The position numbers and the translations under genes were made by a program. 64,000 bases of DNA, from positions 33,165 through 97,164 of the forward strand of contig NZ_JACHWJ010000012.1 in assembly GCF_014191305.1 (NCBI RefSeq). Reading direction: 5' to 3'. The notes below the pieces were generated by a model, which did not search any database, had not been told where the DNA came from, and saw nothing but the letters and a program-made list of their open reading frames with translations. Below, one piece after another: positions 17,394 to 24,877 of the stretch. This stretch comes from Pseudoclavibacter helvolus (lineage in GTDB: Bacteria > Actinomycetota > Actinomycetes > Actinomycetales > Microbacteriaceae). How positions within the stretch are numbered: position 1 is the stretch's first letter; each line of letters starts with the position of its first letter.

Positions 17394-17741
17394 CTATGGG
17401 CGGGCAGCCGGTGTGGTGTGCGGGGTCTGGACGTACTGGGCGACCGCGTCGCGGACCACCTGGGAGATGGAGATCCCGCGCTCTTGCGCGACGAGGCGGA
17501 CTTGCTCGTCGAGGAAGGGGGTTGGGCGCACCTTCCACACGTGGGATGCGGGGGCAGTCGCGTCGAGACGTGGACGTCCCTTGGCGACGCGCACGGCCGA
17601 TTCCAGATCGCCCGTGCCCGCTGCCTCGATGAGGGCGCGCTGGGCGGCCGCGGCCGCGGCCGGACCGCGACGGACCGTGCCCTTCTTGGGGAGCAGCGCG
17701 CCAGCTTCCGCCTGTGCTGCGAGTTCGGTGTAGTCACTCAT
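17394..17741 (-). CDS. BrnA-like ribbon-helix-helix antitoxin
   Basis: A 115-residue protein with an Ala-rich N-terminal half and a C-terminal RHH-like motif (about 77-106: 'PFLDEQVRLVAQERGISISQ' then VVRDAVAQYV). It is the second gene of a toxin-first pair, overlapping the toxin gene by 8 bp. In BrnT/BrnA systems the RHH antitoxin neutralises the toxin and represses the operon. The order and domain types fit this class, but the antitoxin is longer than usual and its N-terminal half is unexplained. Confidence 0.65.
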   Translation of the reverse strand: MSDYTELAAQAEAGALLPKKGTVRRGPAAAAAAQRALIEAAGTGDLESAVRVAKGRPRLDATAPASHVWKVRPTPFLDEQVRLVAQERGISISQVVRDAVAQYVQTPHTTPAARP

Positions 17742-18006
17742 GGTCTTCTCCTTCAGTCGGCAGGTCTCGGTACAGGTCGCTCAGTTCCATCACGTGGAAG
17801 ATCACGAGGTCACGCGGTGGGCGGTGGGCTGCGATGACTTCGAGGTAGCGCTCTGTCTGCGCGTGCGGGTGGCCGATGTACACCGTGGTGGTCTCCCCCG
17901 GCTTCCCATCGAGCTCGGCTGCGGCCTCGGCATGCGTCATCGCGTAGAGCGCATCTTCACGCGAAATGCCGTGCTTCGCCGCGCTTGGCGTCCACCGAAT
18001 ACCCAT
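17734..18006 (-). CDS. BrnT-like RelE-fold toxin
   Basis: A 90-residue protein starting MGIRWTPSAAKHGISREDAL, which matches the N-terminal 'W-x-KxxxNxxKHGISFE' region of BrnT toxins (a RelE-like ribonuclease fold), followed by 'TTVYIGHPHAQTERYLEVIA' resembling the BrnT strand core. The ATG at 18006 is preferred over an upstream TTG because a TACGTT -10 box ends 6 nt before it. It is followed by the overlapping RHH antitoxin gene. Addiction of the element to its host is the likely role. Confidence 0.65.
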   Translation of the reverse strand: MGIRWTPSAAKHGISREDALYAMTHAEAAAELDGKPGETTTVYIGHPHAQTERYLEVIAAHRPPRDLVIFHVMELSDLYRDLPTEGEDHE

Positions 18007-18012
18007 GCAAAA

Positions 18013-18018
18013 AACGTA
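18013..18018 (-). promoter_or_regulatory. -10 box of leaderless toxin gene
   Basis: On the minus strand TACGTT is followed by six nucleotides and the ATG at 18006, with no ribosome site, indicating a leaderless toxin-antitoxin transcript. Confidence 0.4.
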
Positions 18019-18105
18019 CCACAAAAAGCGACCACGAAACAGGGGGTGACAGGCGTGATTCGGAGCAACGCGACCGTCCGCCGGCTCCGTCGCGAGGAGT
18101 GTTGT

Positions 18106-19482
18106 TCAGCCGCAGCTGGAAGTGGGCTGGGGGGTCTGTCCGTCACTCGTGACGAGTTGCGGTGCGCCGCAACTCGTCACGTTGTTCTCTTCGGGTGTGC
18201 TGGTCGAGCACACCCCGGTTTCCGGGAGGACGAGGGTGACGAGGCGCGCTTGCTCGTGGTGTCCGGCGAGCTCGTCCGCGATGGATCGCACTTGCTCGTA
18301 CCCGGTGAGGAGCAGGAAGGTGGGGGCGCGGCCGTAGCTCTTCATGCCGGCGATGTAGAAGCCGGGTTCGGGGTGGGTGAGCTCGTCCACGCCGTGCGGG
18401 TAGACGGTGCCGCAGGAGTGCGCGTTCGGATCGATCAGGGGTGCGAGTGCTCGGGGTGCTTCCACGACGGTGTCGAGGTCGAGTCGGAGTTCGCGCAGCA
18501 GGTCAAGGTTGGGGCGGAACCCGGTCGCGTTGACGATCACGTCGACGTCTACGGAGGCGGCGACTCCGGCGCGAAGCCCGGTGACTCGAACGCCACCATC
18601 TTCCGCGGGGGCGAGGGCGTCGATCTCGAACTGGTCGAGGAGCTGGACCTGCCCGGAGGTGACGAGCGCCCGGGTGGCCCCGCCGAGTTCGCCTCGCGCT
18701 GCGAGCTTGTCGTGGGCGGACCCGTATACGCGGGTGGGCTGTTTGCCACGGATGGCCCAGAAGATCTGTGTGGCAGGTTCCCGCTTGGCGAGGGAGGCGA
18801 GTTTCAGCAGGGTGTTCGCGGCGGAGTGGCCGGCACCGACGACGAGGACGCGTTTCCCGGCGAATTGAGCACGGTCGTGTCCGAGCACGTCGGGGAGGGC
18901 GTGGCTGAGGTGCTCGCGCACCTGGTTTGCGCCGATGGGCTCGAGGCCGCTGGAGCCGATGGCGTTGCTCGTCTCGTACGTGCCGGACGCGTCGATCACG
19001 GCACGCGCGAGCGTTTCGGTGACCCCCGCAGTGGATTCGGTGCGGAGCACGAAGGGGGCGCGTTCGCGTCCGAGTGTGCGGGTGCGGTCCATGCCGCGGC
19101 GGGTGACGGCGAGCACCCGGTGGCCGTAGCGGACGCGGTCCGCGAGGGCGGGGACCGCGGCGAGCGGCAGGAGGTAGTCGTCGACGAGCTGCTGCCCGGT
19201 GGGCAGGGTTTTGGCGGGTGGTGCGTTCCAGTCGGCATCGTCCAGGAGGCGCGCGGCGGCTTCGTCGACGAGGTACTCCCACGGTGAGAACAGGCGCGTG
19301 TGTCCCCACGCTGCGACAGAGGCTCCAGCTTGGTCTCCTGCCTCGAACACGACCACCTCCTGCCCTCGCTCCAGCAGCTGCGCGGCGGCGGCGAGGCCGA
19401 TTGGCCCCGCGCCGATGATCGCGACCGGCAACGCGTCGAGCCCGGTGGTCGATGCTGGGGTGGTCGCTGGGGAGGTGGTCAT
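18106..19482 (-). CDS. arsO: ArsO-like FAD/NAD(P)-dependent flavoprotein
   Basis: A 458-residue flavoprotein with an FAD-binding GAGPIGLAAA (about residues 24-33), a second dinucleotide site GAGHSAANT (about 220-228) and the ATGFRP motif near the C-terminal third. Flavin monooxygenase-like proteins of this type (ArsO) recur in actinobacterial arsenic operons, though their reaction is not settled. The tail carries several Cys (GVCSTS, TSCGAP, SSCG) and is encoded across two strong palindromes, so it may be a late extension. It is the last gene of the acr3-arsC-arsC-trxB operon, 15 bp downstream of trxB. Confidence 0.8.
   Translation of the reverse strand: MTTSPATTPASTTGLDALPVAIIGAGPIGLAAAAQLLERGQEVVVFEAGDQAGASVAAWGHTRLFSPWEYLVDEAAARLLDDADWNAPPAKTLPTGQQLVDDYLLPLAAVPALADRVRYGHRVLAVTRRGMDRTRTLGRERAPFVLRTESTAGVTETLARAVIDASGTYETSNAIGSSGLEPIGANQVREHLSHALPDVLGHDRAQFAGKRVLVVGAGHSAANTLLKLASLAKREPATQIFWAIRGKQPTRVYGSAHDKLAARGELGGATRALVTSGQVQLLDQFEIDALAPAEDGGVRVTGLRAGVAASVDVDVIVNATGFRPNLDLLRELRLDLDTVVEAPRALAPLIDPNAHSCGTVYPHGVDELTHPEPGFYIAGMKSYGRAPTFLLLTGYEQVRSIADELAGHHEQARLVTLVLPETGVCSTSTPEENNVTSCGAPQLVTSDGQTPQPTSSCG
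18149..18215. repeat. Two tandem perfect palindromes inside the flavoprotein 3' end
   Basis: At 18149-18162 and 18167-18180 there are perfect 14-bp arms (GTGACGAGTTGCGG and its complement) with a 4-nt loop. At 18193-18201 and 18207-18215 there are 9-bp arms (GGGTGTGCT and AGCACACCC) with a 5-nt loop. Both lie within the last 40 codons of the flavoprotein gene. They would form very stable RNA hairpins and could slow transcription, protect the 3' end, or be insertion scars. Confidence 0.8.
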
Positions 19483-19497
19483 GACTGGCTCCTTGGG

Positions 19498-20487
19498 TTA
19501 GCGGACGGGTGTGGCGGCCGCGTCGAGTTCAGCGGTGGCAGCCTGCGGGTAGGTGGCGAGGCCCGCGGAGGCGAGGTAGTGCTCCGCGTCTTGGGCTGCG
19601 GCGCAGCCGGTGCCCGCAGCGGTGATCGCCTGCCGATACCGGAAGTCGACCAGGTCGCCTGCCGCGAACACCCCCGTGAGAGAGGTGTGGGTGGTGGGTG
19701 CGCTCACGCGCACGTACCGGTTCTCGTCGACGTCGACCTGCCCGTCGACGAGCTCGCTGCGGGGGTCGTGGCCGACGGCGATGAACAGCCCCGTCGCGGG
19801 CAGCTCGTCGAGCTCACCTGTGACGGTGTCGCGCAGGCGCAGCGATTCGAGGTGATCAGTGCCGACCGCTTCGAGCACCTCCGAGTCCCAGCGCACGGTG
19901 ATGCGCGGGTTCGCGAACGCACGATCCTGCATGATCTTCGAGGCGCGCAGCGAATCGCGGCGGTGGATGAGGGTGACGCTGTTCGCGAAGCGAGTCAGGA
20001 ACATCGCCTCCTCCAGGGCGGAGTCCCCGCCCCCGACGACGGCAATATCTTGACCCTTGAAGAAGAACCCGTCACACGTCGCACACCAGGACACCCCGTG
20101 CCCGGTCAACCGCTCCTCACCCGGAACACCGAGCTTCCGGTACGCGGACCCCATGGCGAGCACCACGGCGTGCGCATCGAACGTGCCCGAGTATCCGGTT
20201 TCAACGGTCTTGACCGGACCCTCGAGCTGCAACTCCGTGGCGTCGTCGACGACGATGCGCGTCCCGAACCGCTCCGCCTGCTGCCGCATGTTCTCCATCA
20301 GGTCGGGGCCGAGGACGCCGGCCGGGAAGCCCGGAAAGTTCTCGACCTCCGTGGTGTTCACGAGCGCGCCGCCCGCTTCCACGGCGCTGGTGAGCAGCAC
20401 CGGAGAGAGTCCTGCGCGGGCGAGGTAGATCGCAGCCGTGTACCCGGCCGGGCCGGAGCCGACGACGACGACGTTCTCGACGCTCAC
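19498..20487 (-). CDS. trxB: Thioredoxin reductase of the arsenic operon
   Basis: A 329-residue flavoenzyme with FAD motif GSGPAGYTAA, redox-active CATC (in SWCATCDGFF), NADPH motif GGGDSALEEA and the C-terminal FAD-contacting GVFAAGD. It reduces thioredoxin or a related redoxin with NADPH, providing electrons to arsenate reduction or repairing arsenite-damaged thiols. The GTG start shares GTGA with the stop of the long arsC, showing translational coupling. Length and motifs are normal for TrxB, and placement in an arsenic operon is a recurrent arrangement. Confidence 0.92.
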   Translation of the reverse strand: MSVENVVVVGSGPAGYTAAIYLARAGLSPVLLTSAVEAGGALVNTTEVENFPGFPAGVLGPDLMENMRQQAERFGTRIVVDDATELQLEGPVKTVETGYSGTFDAHAVVLAMGSAYRKLGVPGEERLTGHGVSWCATCDGFFFKGQDIAVVGGGDSALEEAMFLTRFANSVTLIHRRDSLRASKIMQDRAFANPRITVRWDSEVLEAVGTDHLESLRLRDTVTGELDELPATGLFIAVGHDPRSELVDGQVDVDENRYVRVSAPTTHTSLTGVFAAGDLVDFRYRQAITAAGTGCAAAQDAEHYLASAGLATYPQAATAELDAAATPVR

Positions 20488-21164
20488 GCGCGGGAGCCTT
20501 CGAGCGCGATGGGGGTGACGCCGAGGCCGGCGAGCAGCTCGGTGACGTGCGTGTGGAGCTGGTCGCGGATCGCCCGCACCTCGTCGGCACCCAGCCCGGA
20601 CGGATCGGTGAGGTTCCAGTCCTGGTATTGCTTGCCCGGGTAGACCGGGCAGGCATCGCCGCAGCCCATCGTGATCACGACGTCCGCGGCCTGCACGACA
20701 TCGTCGGTGAGGGGCTTGGGGAACTCCTGGCCGAGGTCGAGGCCGAGCTCCGCCATCGCGTCGACCGCTTCCGGGTGAAGGGTCTTCGCGGGTGCGGAAC
20801 CCGCGGAGCGCACGTGCACCTTGTCGCCGGCCAGCGCCTGGGTGAGGAGCGCGGCCATCTGGGAACGGCCCGCGTTCTGCTCGCACAGGAAGAGGATCTC
20901 CGGCACGGGGCGAGCGATGTCGCCCTTCGCCTGCGCGAGCGCCGTCAGTCGGTCTTTGACGAACCTGGTCGTGTTGGTGATGAGGTGCGCCTTGACGGTG
21001 GAGGTGCGCAGGAGTGCCGCGTACGACTCGAGCACGTATCGCTCGACCGTCTCTCTGTTCAGGATGCCCGTGAACTGCTCGGCGAGCTGGTCGGCAAGGC
21101 GGTGCAGGGCTGCTTCGGGGTAGGCGAGGCCGGGCAGTCCGCGGCGCTGGCTCAGATCAGTCAT
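20484..21164 (-). CDS. arsC: Arsenate reductase with N-terminal helical domain
   Basis: A 226-residue protein. Residues 1-80 form a helical domain (RLADQLAEQF...RYVLESYAALL), followed by a low-molecular-weight phosphatase-type ArsC domain with P-loop CEQNAGRSQ (C-x5-R) and the later MGCGDACPVYPG segment. Such two-domain ArsC proteins are typical of Actinobacteria and reduce arsenate to arsenite, probably with mycothiol or thioredoxin. It lies 6 bp after the short arsC and overlaps trxB. The same three-helix domain is seen in the ArsR-ArsC fusion at 23239-24195. Confidence 0.9.
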   Translation of the reverse strand: MTDLSQRRGLPGLAYPEAALHRLADQLAEQFTGILNRETVERYVLESYAALLRTSTVKAHLITNTTRFVKDRLTALAQAKGDIARPVPEILFLCEQNAGRSQMAALLTQALAGDKVHVRSAGSAPAKTLHPEAVDAMAELGLDLGQEFPKPLTDDVVQAADVVITMGCGDACPVYPGKQYQDWNLTDPSGLGADEVRAIRDQLHTHVTELLAGLGVTPIALEGSRA

Positions 21165-21170
21165 GGTCGG

Positions 21171-21581
21171 CTACGCCTTCGCGGGAAGGAGCTCGGCGAT
21201 GAGCGCTTCGACGCGCTGCTTGATGTCGTCGCGGATGGGGCGCACGGCCTCGATGCCCTGGCCTGCGGGGTCGTCGAGCTTCCAGTCCTCGTACCGCTTG
21301 CCGGGGAAGAACGGGCAGGCGTCGCCGCAGCCCATCGTGATCACGACGTCGGAGGCCTGGACGGCTTCCGTGGTCAGCACCTTCGGGGTGTTCCCCGCGA
21401 TATCGATGCCTTCTTCGGCCATGGCCTCGACGGCGACGGGGTTGATCTGGTCTTTCGGCTCGCTCCCCGCGGAGAGCACCTCGATACGCCCACCTGCGAG
21501 GGCGGTGAGGTAGCCGGCGGCCATCTGGGAGCGGCCAGCGTTGTGGACGCAGACGAACAGCACGGAAGGTTTCGTGGACAT
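21171..21581 (-). CDS. arsC: Arsenate reductase, single-domain
   Basis: A 136-residue LMW-phosphatase-type arsenate reductase with P-loop CVHNAGRSQ, the DD/DPAG-type Asp region (KLDDPAGQ) and MGCGDACPFFPG. It converts cytoplasmic arsenate to arsenite for export by the adjacent Acr3. It is 55 bp downstream of acr3 and 6 bp upstream of the two-domain arsC. Two back-to-back reductases with the same core suggest duplication with specialisation for different reductants. Confidence 0.92.
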   Translation of the reverse strand: MSTKPSVLFVCVHNAGRSQMAAGYLTALAGGRIEVLSAGSEPKDQINPVAVEAMAEEGIDIAGNTPKVLTTEAVQASDVVITMGCGDACPFFPGKRYEDWKLDDPAGQGIEAVRPIRDDIKQRVEALIAELLPAKA

Positions 21582-21636
21582 CAGGGGCCTTTCACAGAGG
21601 TGGGTGGAGCGGGGTCAAAGAAGGAGGTGGAGCGAG

Positions 21637-22731
21637 TCAGGCGAGGGTGGACGTCGACGCAGCGGGTGCCGGGCTGGCTGCTGCGGCGGGGAAGAGCCGG
21701 GGGCGCAGCCAGAGCGCAACGTAGACGAGGGCCACGAGCACGGGCACCTCGATCAGTGGGCCGACGATGCCCGCGAGGGCCTGCCCGCTGGTCGCGCCGA
21801 ACGTGCCGATGGCGACGGCGATCGCGAGCTCGAAGTTGTTGCCCGCCGCCGTGAACGCGAGCGTCGTGGTGCGCTCGTAACCGAGCCCCACGAGCTTCCC
21901 GAGCCCGAAGCCGAGGAGGAAGGTGACGGCGAAGTAGATGAGCAGCGGCAGGGCGATGCGTGCGACATCCATTGGGCGGTCGATGACCTGCTGCCCCTGG
22001 AGCGCGAAGAGCATGACGATCGTGAACAGCAGCCCGTAGAGCGCGAATGGGCCCACCTTAGGGAGGAACCTGGACTCGTACCAGTCGCGGCCCTTCGTCG
22101 ATTCCCCGATGCGGCGGGACAGGTAGCCGGCGAGCAACGGGATACCGAGGAACACGAGCACGCTGATCGTGATCGCCCAGAACGAGAAGTCCGCACTGGT
22201 CGTGGGCAGGCCCAGCCAGGACGGGAGCAGCTGGAGGTAGAACCAGCCAAGCGCCCCGAACATGATGACCTGGAACACGGAGTTTAGCGCCACGAGGAAC
22301 GCGGCCGCTTCCCGGTCCCCGCAGGCGAGGTCGTTCCAGATCAGCACCATCGCGATACAGCGTGCGAGCCCCACGATGATGAGCCCGGTCCGGTATTCGG
22401 GCAGATCTGGCAGCAGCAGCCACGCGAGGGCGAACATGAGGGCGGGGCCCACGAGCCAGTTCATGACGAGCGAGGAGATCAGCAGCTTCCGGTCCCCCGC
22501 GACGGCCCGTGCATCCGAGTAGCGGACCTTCGCGAGCACCGGATACATCATCACCAGCAGCCCGATGGCGATCGGCACGCTCACCGAGCCGATCTCGAAG
22601 GTGTGCAGGAACGCGCCGACGGAGGGCACGAACACCGCCAGCAGGAGGCCCACTCCCATGGCCAGGAGAATCCAGACGGGGAGAAGGCGATCGAGGGTGC
22701 CGAGCCGGGCAGGTGCGGTGGGGGTGCTCAT
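21637..22731 (-). CDS. acr3: Acr3-type arsenite efflux permease
   Basis: A 364-residue protein with about ten membrane segments, the Acr3 hallmark cysteine region (GLARCIAMVLIWNDLACGD, with the essential TM Cys) and the FTAAGNNFELAIAVAI segment. It exports arsenite (and possibly antimonite) using the proton gradient. The ATG at 22731 is preferred because it has GGAG four nt upstream and removes a non-hydrophobic upstream extension. It is the first gene of the minus-strand arsenic operon, expressed from the promoter at 22784-22812. Confidence 0.95.
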   Translation of the reverse strand: MSTPTAPARLGTLDRLLPVWILLAMGVGLLLAVFVPSVGAFLHTFEIGSVSVPIAIGLLVMMYPVLAKVRYSDARAVAGDRKLLISSLVMNWLVGPALMFALAWLLLPDLPEYRTGLIIVGLARCIAMVLIWNDLACGDREAAAFLVALNSVFQVIMFGALGWFYLQLLPSWLGLPTTSADFSFWAITISVLVFLGIPLLAGYLSRRIGESTKGRDWYESRFLPKVGPFALYGLLFTIVMLFALQGQQVIDRPMDVARIALPLLIYFAVTFLLGFGLGKLVGLGYERTTTLAFTAAGNNFELAIAVAIGTFGATSGQALAGIVGPLIEVPVLVALVYVALWLRPRLFPAAAASPAPAASTSTLA

Positions 22732-22763
22732 GAAACTCCAGATCTGCCGGCTTCGGCAGTTGA

Positions 22764-22812
22764 CATCGATGCTGATCGATTCGAGTATTGTCACCATATC
22801 GATGGCTGTCAA
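22764..22812 (-). promoter_or_regulatory. acr3 promoter with ArsR-type palindromic operator
   Basis: On the minus strand TTGACA (22807-22812) is separated by 17 nt from AATACT (22784-22789). CATCGAT at 22764-22770 and ATCGATG at 22798-22804 form an inverted repeat enclosing the -10 box, and GATCGATTCGA lies between them. This is a likely repressor site shared with the divergent arsR gene. A further hairpin, CTGCCG-N4-CGGCAG, is at 22744-22759 near the ribosome site. Confidence 0.65.
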
Positions 22813-22900
22813 TCTGACCGGGAGGAGTTCAGCTGTGGTTCAGCCTTTTGCCCCCGACTCGTAACCGGTGTTCGCGGTTGGGGGTGGCAGCTTGCGGATC

Positions 22901-22906
22901 TAGACT
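22901..22906 (+). promoter_or_regulatory. -10 box of leaderless arsR
   Basis: TAGACT ends 6 nt before the ATG at 22913, with no ribosome site between, pointing to a leaderless arsR transcript. Confidence 0.45.
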
Positions 22907-22912
22907 CGGGTG

Positions 22913-23236
22913 ATGACTGGTCCCGAGTTTGCGTCCGTTGACGCCACGCCGTCGGGTCCGTTGAGTCGCCCCGCCGCTGAGGCGCTCGCGAGTACGTTCC
23001 GAGCCATCTCAGATCCCACTCGGCTGCAAGTGCTGAGCATGCTGCTCGGGAGTGCGACCGGGGAAGCGACGGTGGGTGAGCTCGCGACCAGTTTGGGGCT
23101 TCGTCAGCCCACCATCACGCATCACCTGCGCATCCTGCTCGAGGACGGAATCTTGACCCGCGAACAGCGTGGCCGCCACGTGTGGATGTCGATTGCGCGC
23201 GAGCGCAAGCAGGAGATCGTCGACCTATTGAGGTAG
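22913..23236 (+). CDS. arsR: ArsR-family repressor without cysteines
   Basis: A 107-residue winged-helix protein with the ArsR core (ISDPTRLQVLSMLL, LATSLGLRQPTITHHLRIL, GILTREQRGRHVWM). It is divergent from acr3 and sits upstream of an ArsR-ArsC fusion, so it should control one or both. It contains no cysteine at all, so it cannot use the three-Cys arsenite site known for ArsR proteins. It may sense another ligand through His or acidic residues, or act without a metal effector. The start at 22913 is chosen from the -10 spacing; a GTG directly before it is in frame. Confidence 0.85.
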   Translation: MTGPEFASVDATPSGPLSRPAAEALASTFRAISDPTRLQVLSMLLGSATGEATVGELATSLGLRQPTITHHLRILLEDGILTREQRGRHVWMSIARERKQEIVDLLR

Positions 23237-23238
23237 CC

Positions 23239-24195
23239 ATGCACGTCCCGCCGGGATCGCTCGCACGACCATTGGACGATGAGTCAGCGCACGCGCGTTC
23301 GCGGCAGCTGCATCTTCTCGCGTCTCCCGCGAATCTGCGAGTGCTGAGTGCTCTCGCGGCTCGCCCCGCCGAGCACACACCGCTTGCGGCACTCGCGGCC
23401 GGCATCCAGCTGTCCAGCTCGGAGTTCGCCGCGTCGCTGTCTGCGCTGGAGGAGGTGGCGCTGGTGTTCTGGGATGCGAAAGGGGCTCCGCAGTTGACGG
23501 CCGAGGCGTGGATACGCTTCGGCCGTCTCCTCGCCGGCACGCCGATCGCGATCGCATCTCTTCCTGATCGGCCCCGGCCGCCGGTTGCGGGGTTGGAGCG
23601 TGTTGTGCGGGACCTCTCGGATCGGTTCGCGTCCGTGCTCTCCGTGGAGACGGTCCGAGAGTACGTCGAGCGCAGCTACGAGCTGTTGGTGCCGCGGGTG
23701 AACGCTGACGACCATCTGGTGGCGATGACGGCGCAGTTCGCGACCTCGCGCCTCGATGCGCTGGTGGCTGCCACCGGGCTGCGACCCGCGGCGATCCCTG
23801 AGGTGCTGTTCGTGTGTGTGCAGAACGCCGGCCGCTCCCAAATTGCGGCCGCGGTGCTTCGTCACCTCGCCGGCGAGGGTGTGCATGTCCGGACGGCGGG
23901 CTCCAAACCGGCAGACGTTGTTCACCCGAGTATCGTCTCGGCGTTAGCGGAGATCGGTGTCCCGTTCGCCTCGGAGTTCCCGAAGCCGTTGACGGACGAA
24001 GTCGTTCAGGCGGCCGACTTCGTGGTCACGATGGGGTGCGGGGATGCGTGCCCGGTGTATCCGGGGCGACGGTACATGGACTGGCCGATCGCGGATCCTG
24101 TCGGTCGCTCCGAGGGCGAGGTGCGGGAGATTCGCGATCAGATCGTGGATCGCGTCCGGAACCTCATTCAGACGTTGGCGTCGCCGAGTCGGTGA
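23239..24195 (+). CDS. ArsR-ArsC fusion: winged helix plus arsenate reductase
   Basis: A 318-residue fusion. Residues about 15-90 form an ArsR-like winged helix (RSRQLHLLASPANLRVLSAL...), about 110-180 the three-helix domain also found in the long ArsC (RFASVLSVETVREYVERSYE), and about 190-315 an ArsC domain with P-loop CVQNAGRSQ and MGCGDACPVYPG. The ATG at 23239 has GAGG upstream and lies 2 bp after the arsR stop. A protein joining DNA binding with an arsenate-binding catalytic site could sense its own substrate. Its end overlaps the convergent regulator gene by 32 bp. Confidence 0.85.
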   Translation: MHVPPGSLARPLDDESAHARSRQLHLLASPANLRVLSALAARPAEHTPLAALAAGIQLSSSEFAASLSALEEVALVFWDAKGAPQLTAEAWIRFGRLLAGTPIAIASLPDRPRPPVAGLERVVRDLSDRFASVLSVETVREYVERSYELLVPRVNADDHLVAMTAQFATSRLDALVAATGLRPAAIPEVLFVCVQNAGRSQIAAAVLRHLAGEGVHVRTAGSKPADVVHPSIVSALAEIGVPFASEFPKPLTDEVVQAADFVVTMGCGDACPVYPGRRYMDWPIADPVGRSEGEVREIRDQIVDRVRNLIQTLASPSR

Positions 24196-24877
24196 GCGTC
24201 GGACTGAGTCTTGGGACGCCGCCGCTTCGTGGATCGAGGAGGTCGGGGGTCCCGGGAGCAGAATCGGTGATGCGCAGACGGAGGCGTGTGGCGATGGCGC
24301 GCACGTTGCGGGTTCCGCCCACCGCGATCGCGAGCTCAGCGAAGCTTGGCGTGACGGGGTAGGCGCGCGCGAGACAGTGGAGGAGATCGAATTCTCGACC
24401 GACGAGGGCGAGGTCGTGTCCGTGCCAGTGCGCTCGAGTGATGTCAACTTCGAGGAGGAGCTCTCCGAGCTGGAGCCGCTCGACGAAGTGAGGCTCGGGC
24501 AGTTCACCGAGTGCGACCCGCAGCGTCGCTGCGGACACGGGCGCGGGGATCGCGTAGGTGCGCGAGTGTCGGGCACGAGCAGTGGTGACGCCGGGGCGGG
24601 CCCGGGGGCTCACCGCGAGGAAGAGGGGGGCCTCGGTGAGGGACCGGACGAGGGTGGCCCCCTCGTCCGGTCCCACGTCTGCGTGCTCGCTGCTGAGGAC
24701 CACCGCGTGGGCCGCGTGCTGGGCGAGGTCGAGCAGCGCGTCCACGAATGCTGAGTAGTGGACGAGCGCCATTCCGAGGTGACGAAACTCGGCGGCTCGG
24801 CTGCGCGTCACGTAGTTCTGGCGGCCGATGGTGACGACTCGCAGCTGCCCGTCAGCAGCCGTGAGGGCTGCACTCAC
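24164..24877 (-). CDS. OmpR-type winged-helix regulator lacking a receiver phosphosite
   Basis: A 237-residue protein. The N-terminal half resembles a degenerate receiver or other alpha/beta domain with no recognisable phospho-acceptor Asp. The C-terminal region (about 130-210: [35 protein letters not shown]) is a PhoB/OmpR-like DNA-binding domain. Its start overlaps the pstB stop by 4 bp, so it is the last gene of the pst operon. Control of phosphate uptake or of the arsenic genes is the likely role; no sensor kinase is nearby. The 3' end overlaps the convergent ArsR-ArsC fusion gene. Confidence 0.7.
   Translation of the reverse strand: MSAALTAADGQLRVVTIGRQNYVTRSRAAEFRHLGMALVHYSAFVDALLDLAQHAAHAVVLSSEHADVGPDEGATLVRSLTEAPLFLAVSPRARPGVTTARARHSRTYAIPAPVSAATLRVALGELPEPHFVERLQLGELLLEVDITRAHWHGHDLALVGREFDLLHCLARAYPVTPSFAELAIAVGGTRNVRAIATRLRLRITDSAPGTPDLLDPRSGGVPRLSPTLTDSATPTSE

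Noticed and set aside
21541..22287. Plus-strand frame over acr3
   Set aside because: Glu/Arg-rich low-complexity product, opposite to a clearly recognisable Acr3 permease.
22732..22812. N-terminal extension of Acr3 upstream of 22731
   Set aside because: It would read through the promoter and operator, and the ATG at 22731 has its own GGAG site.
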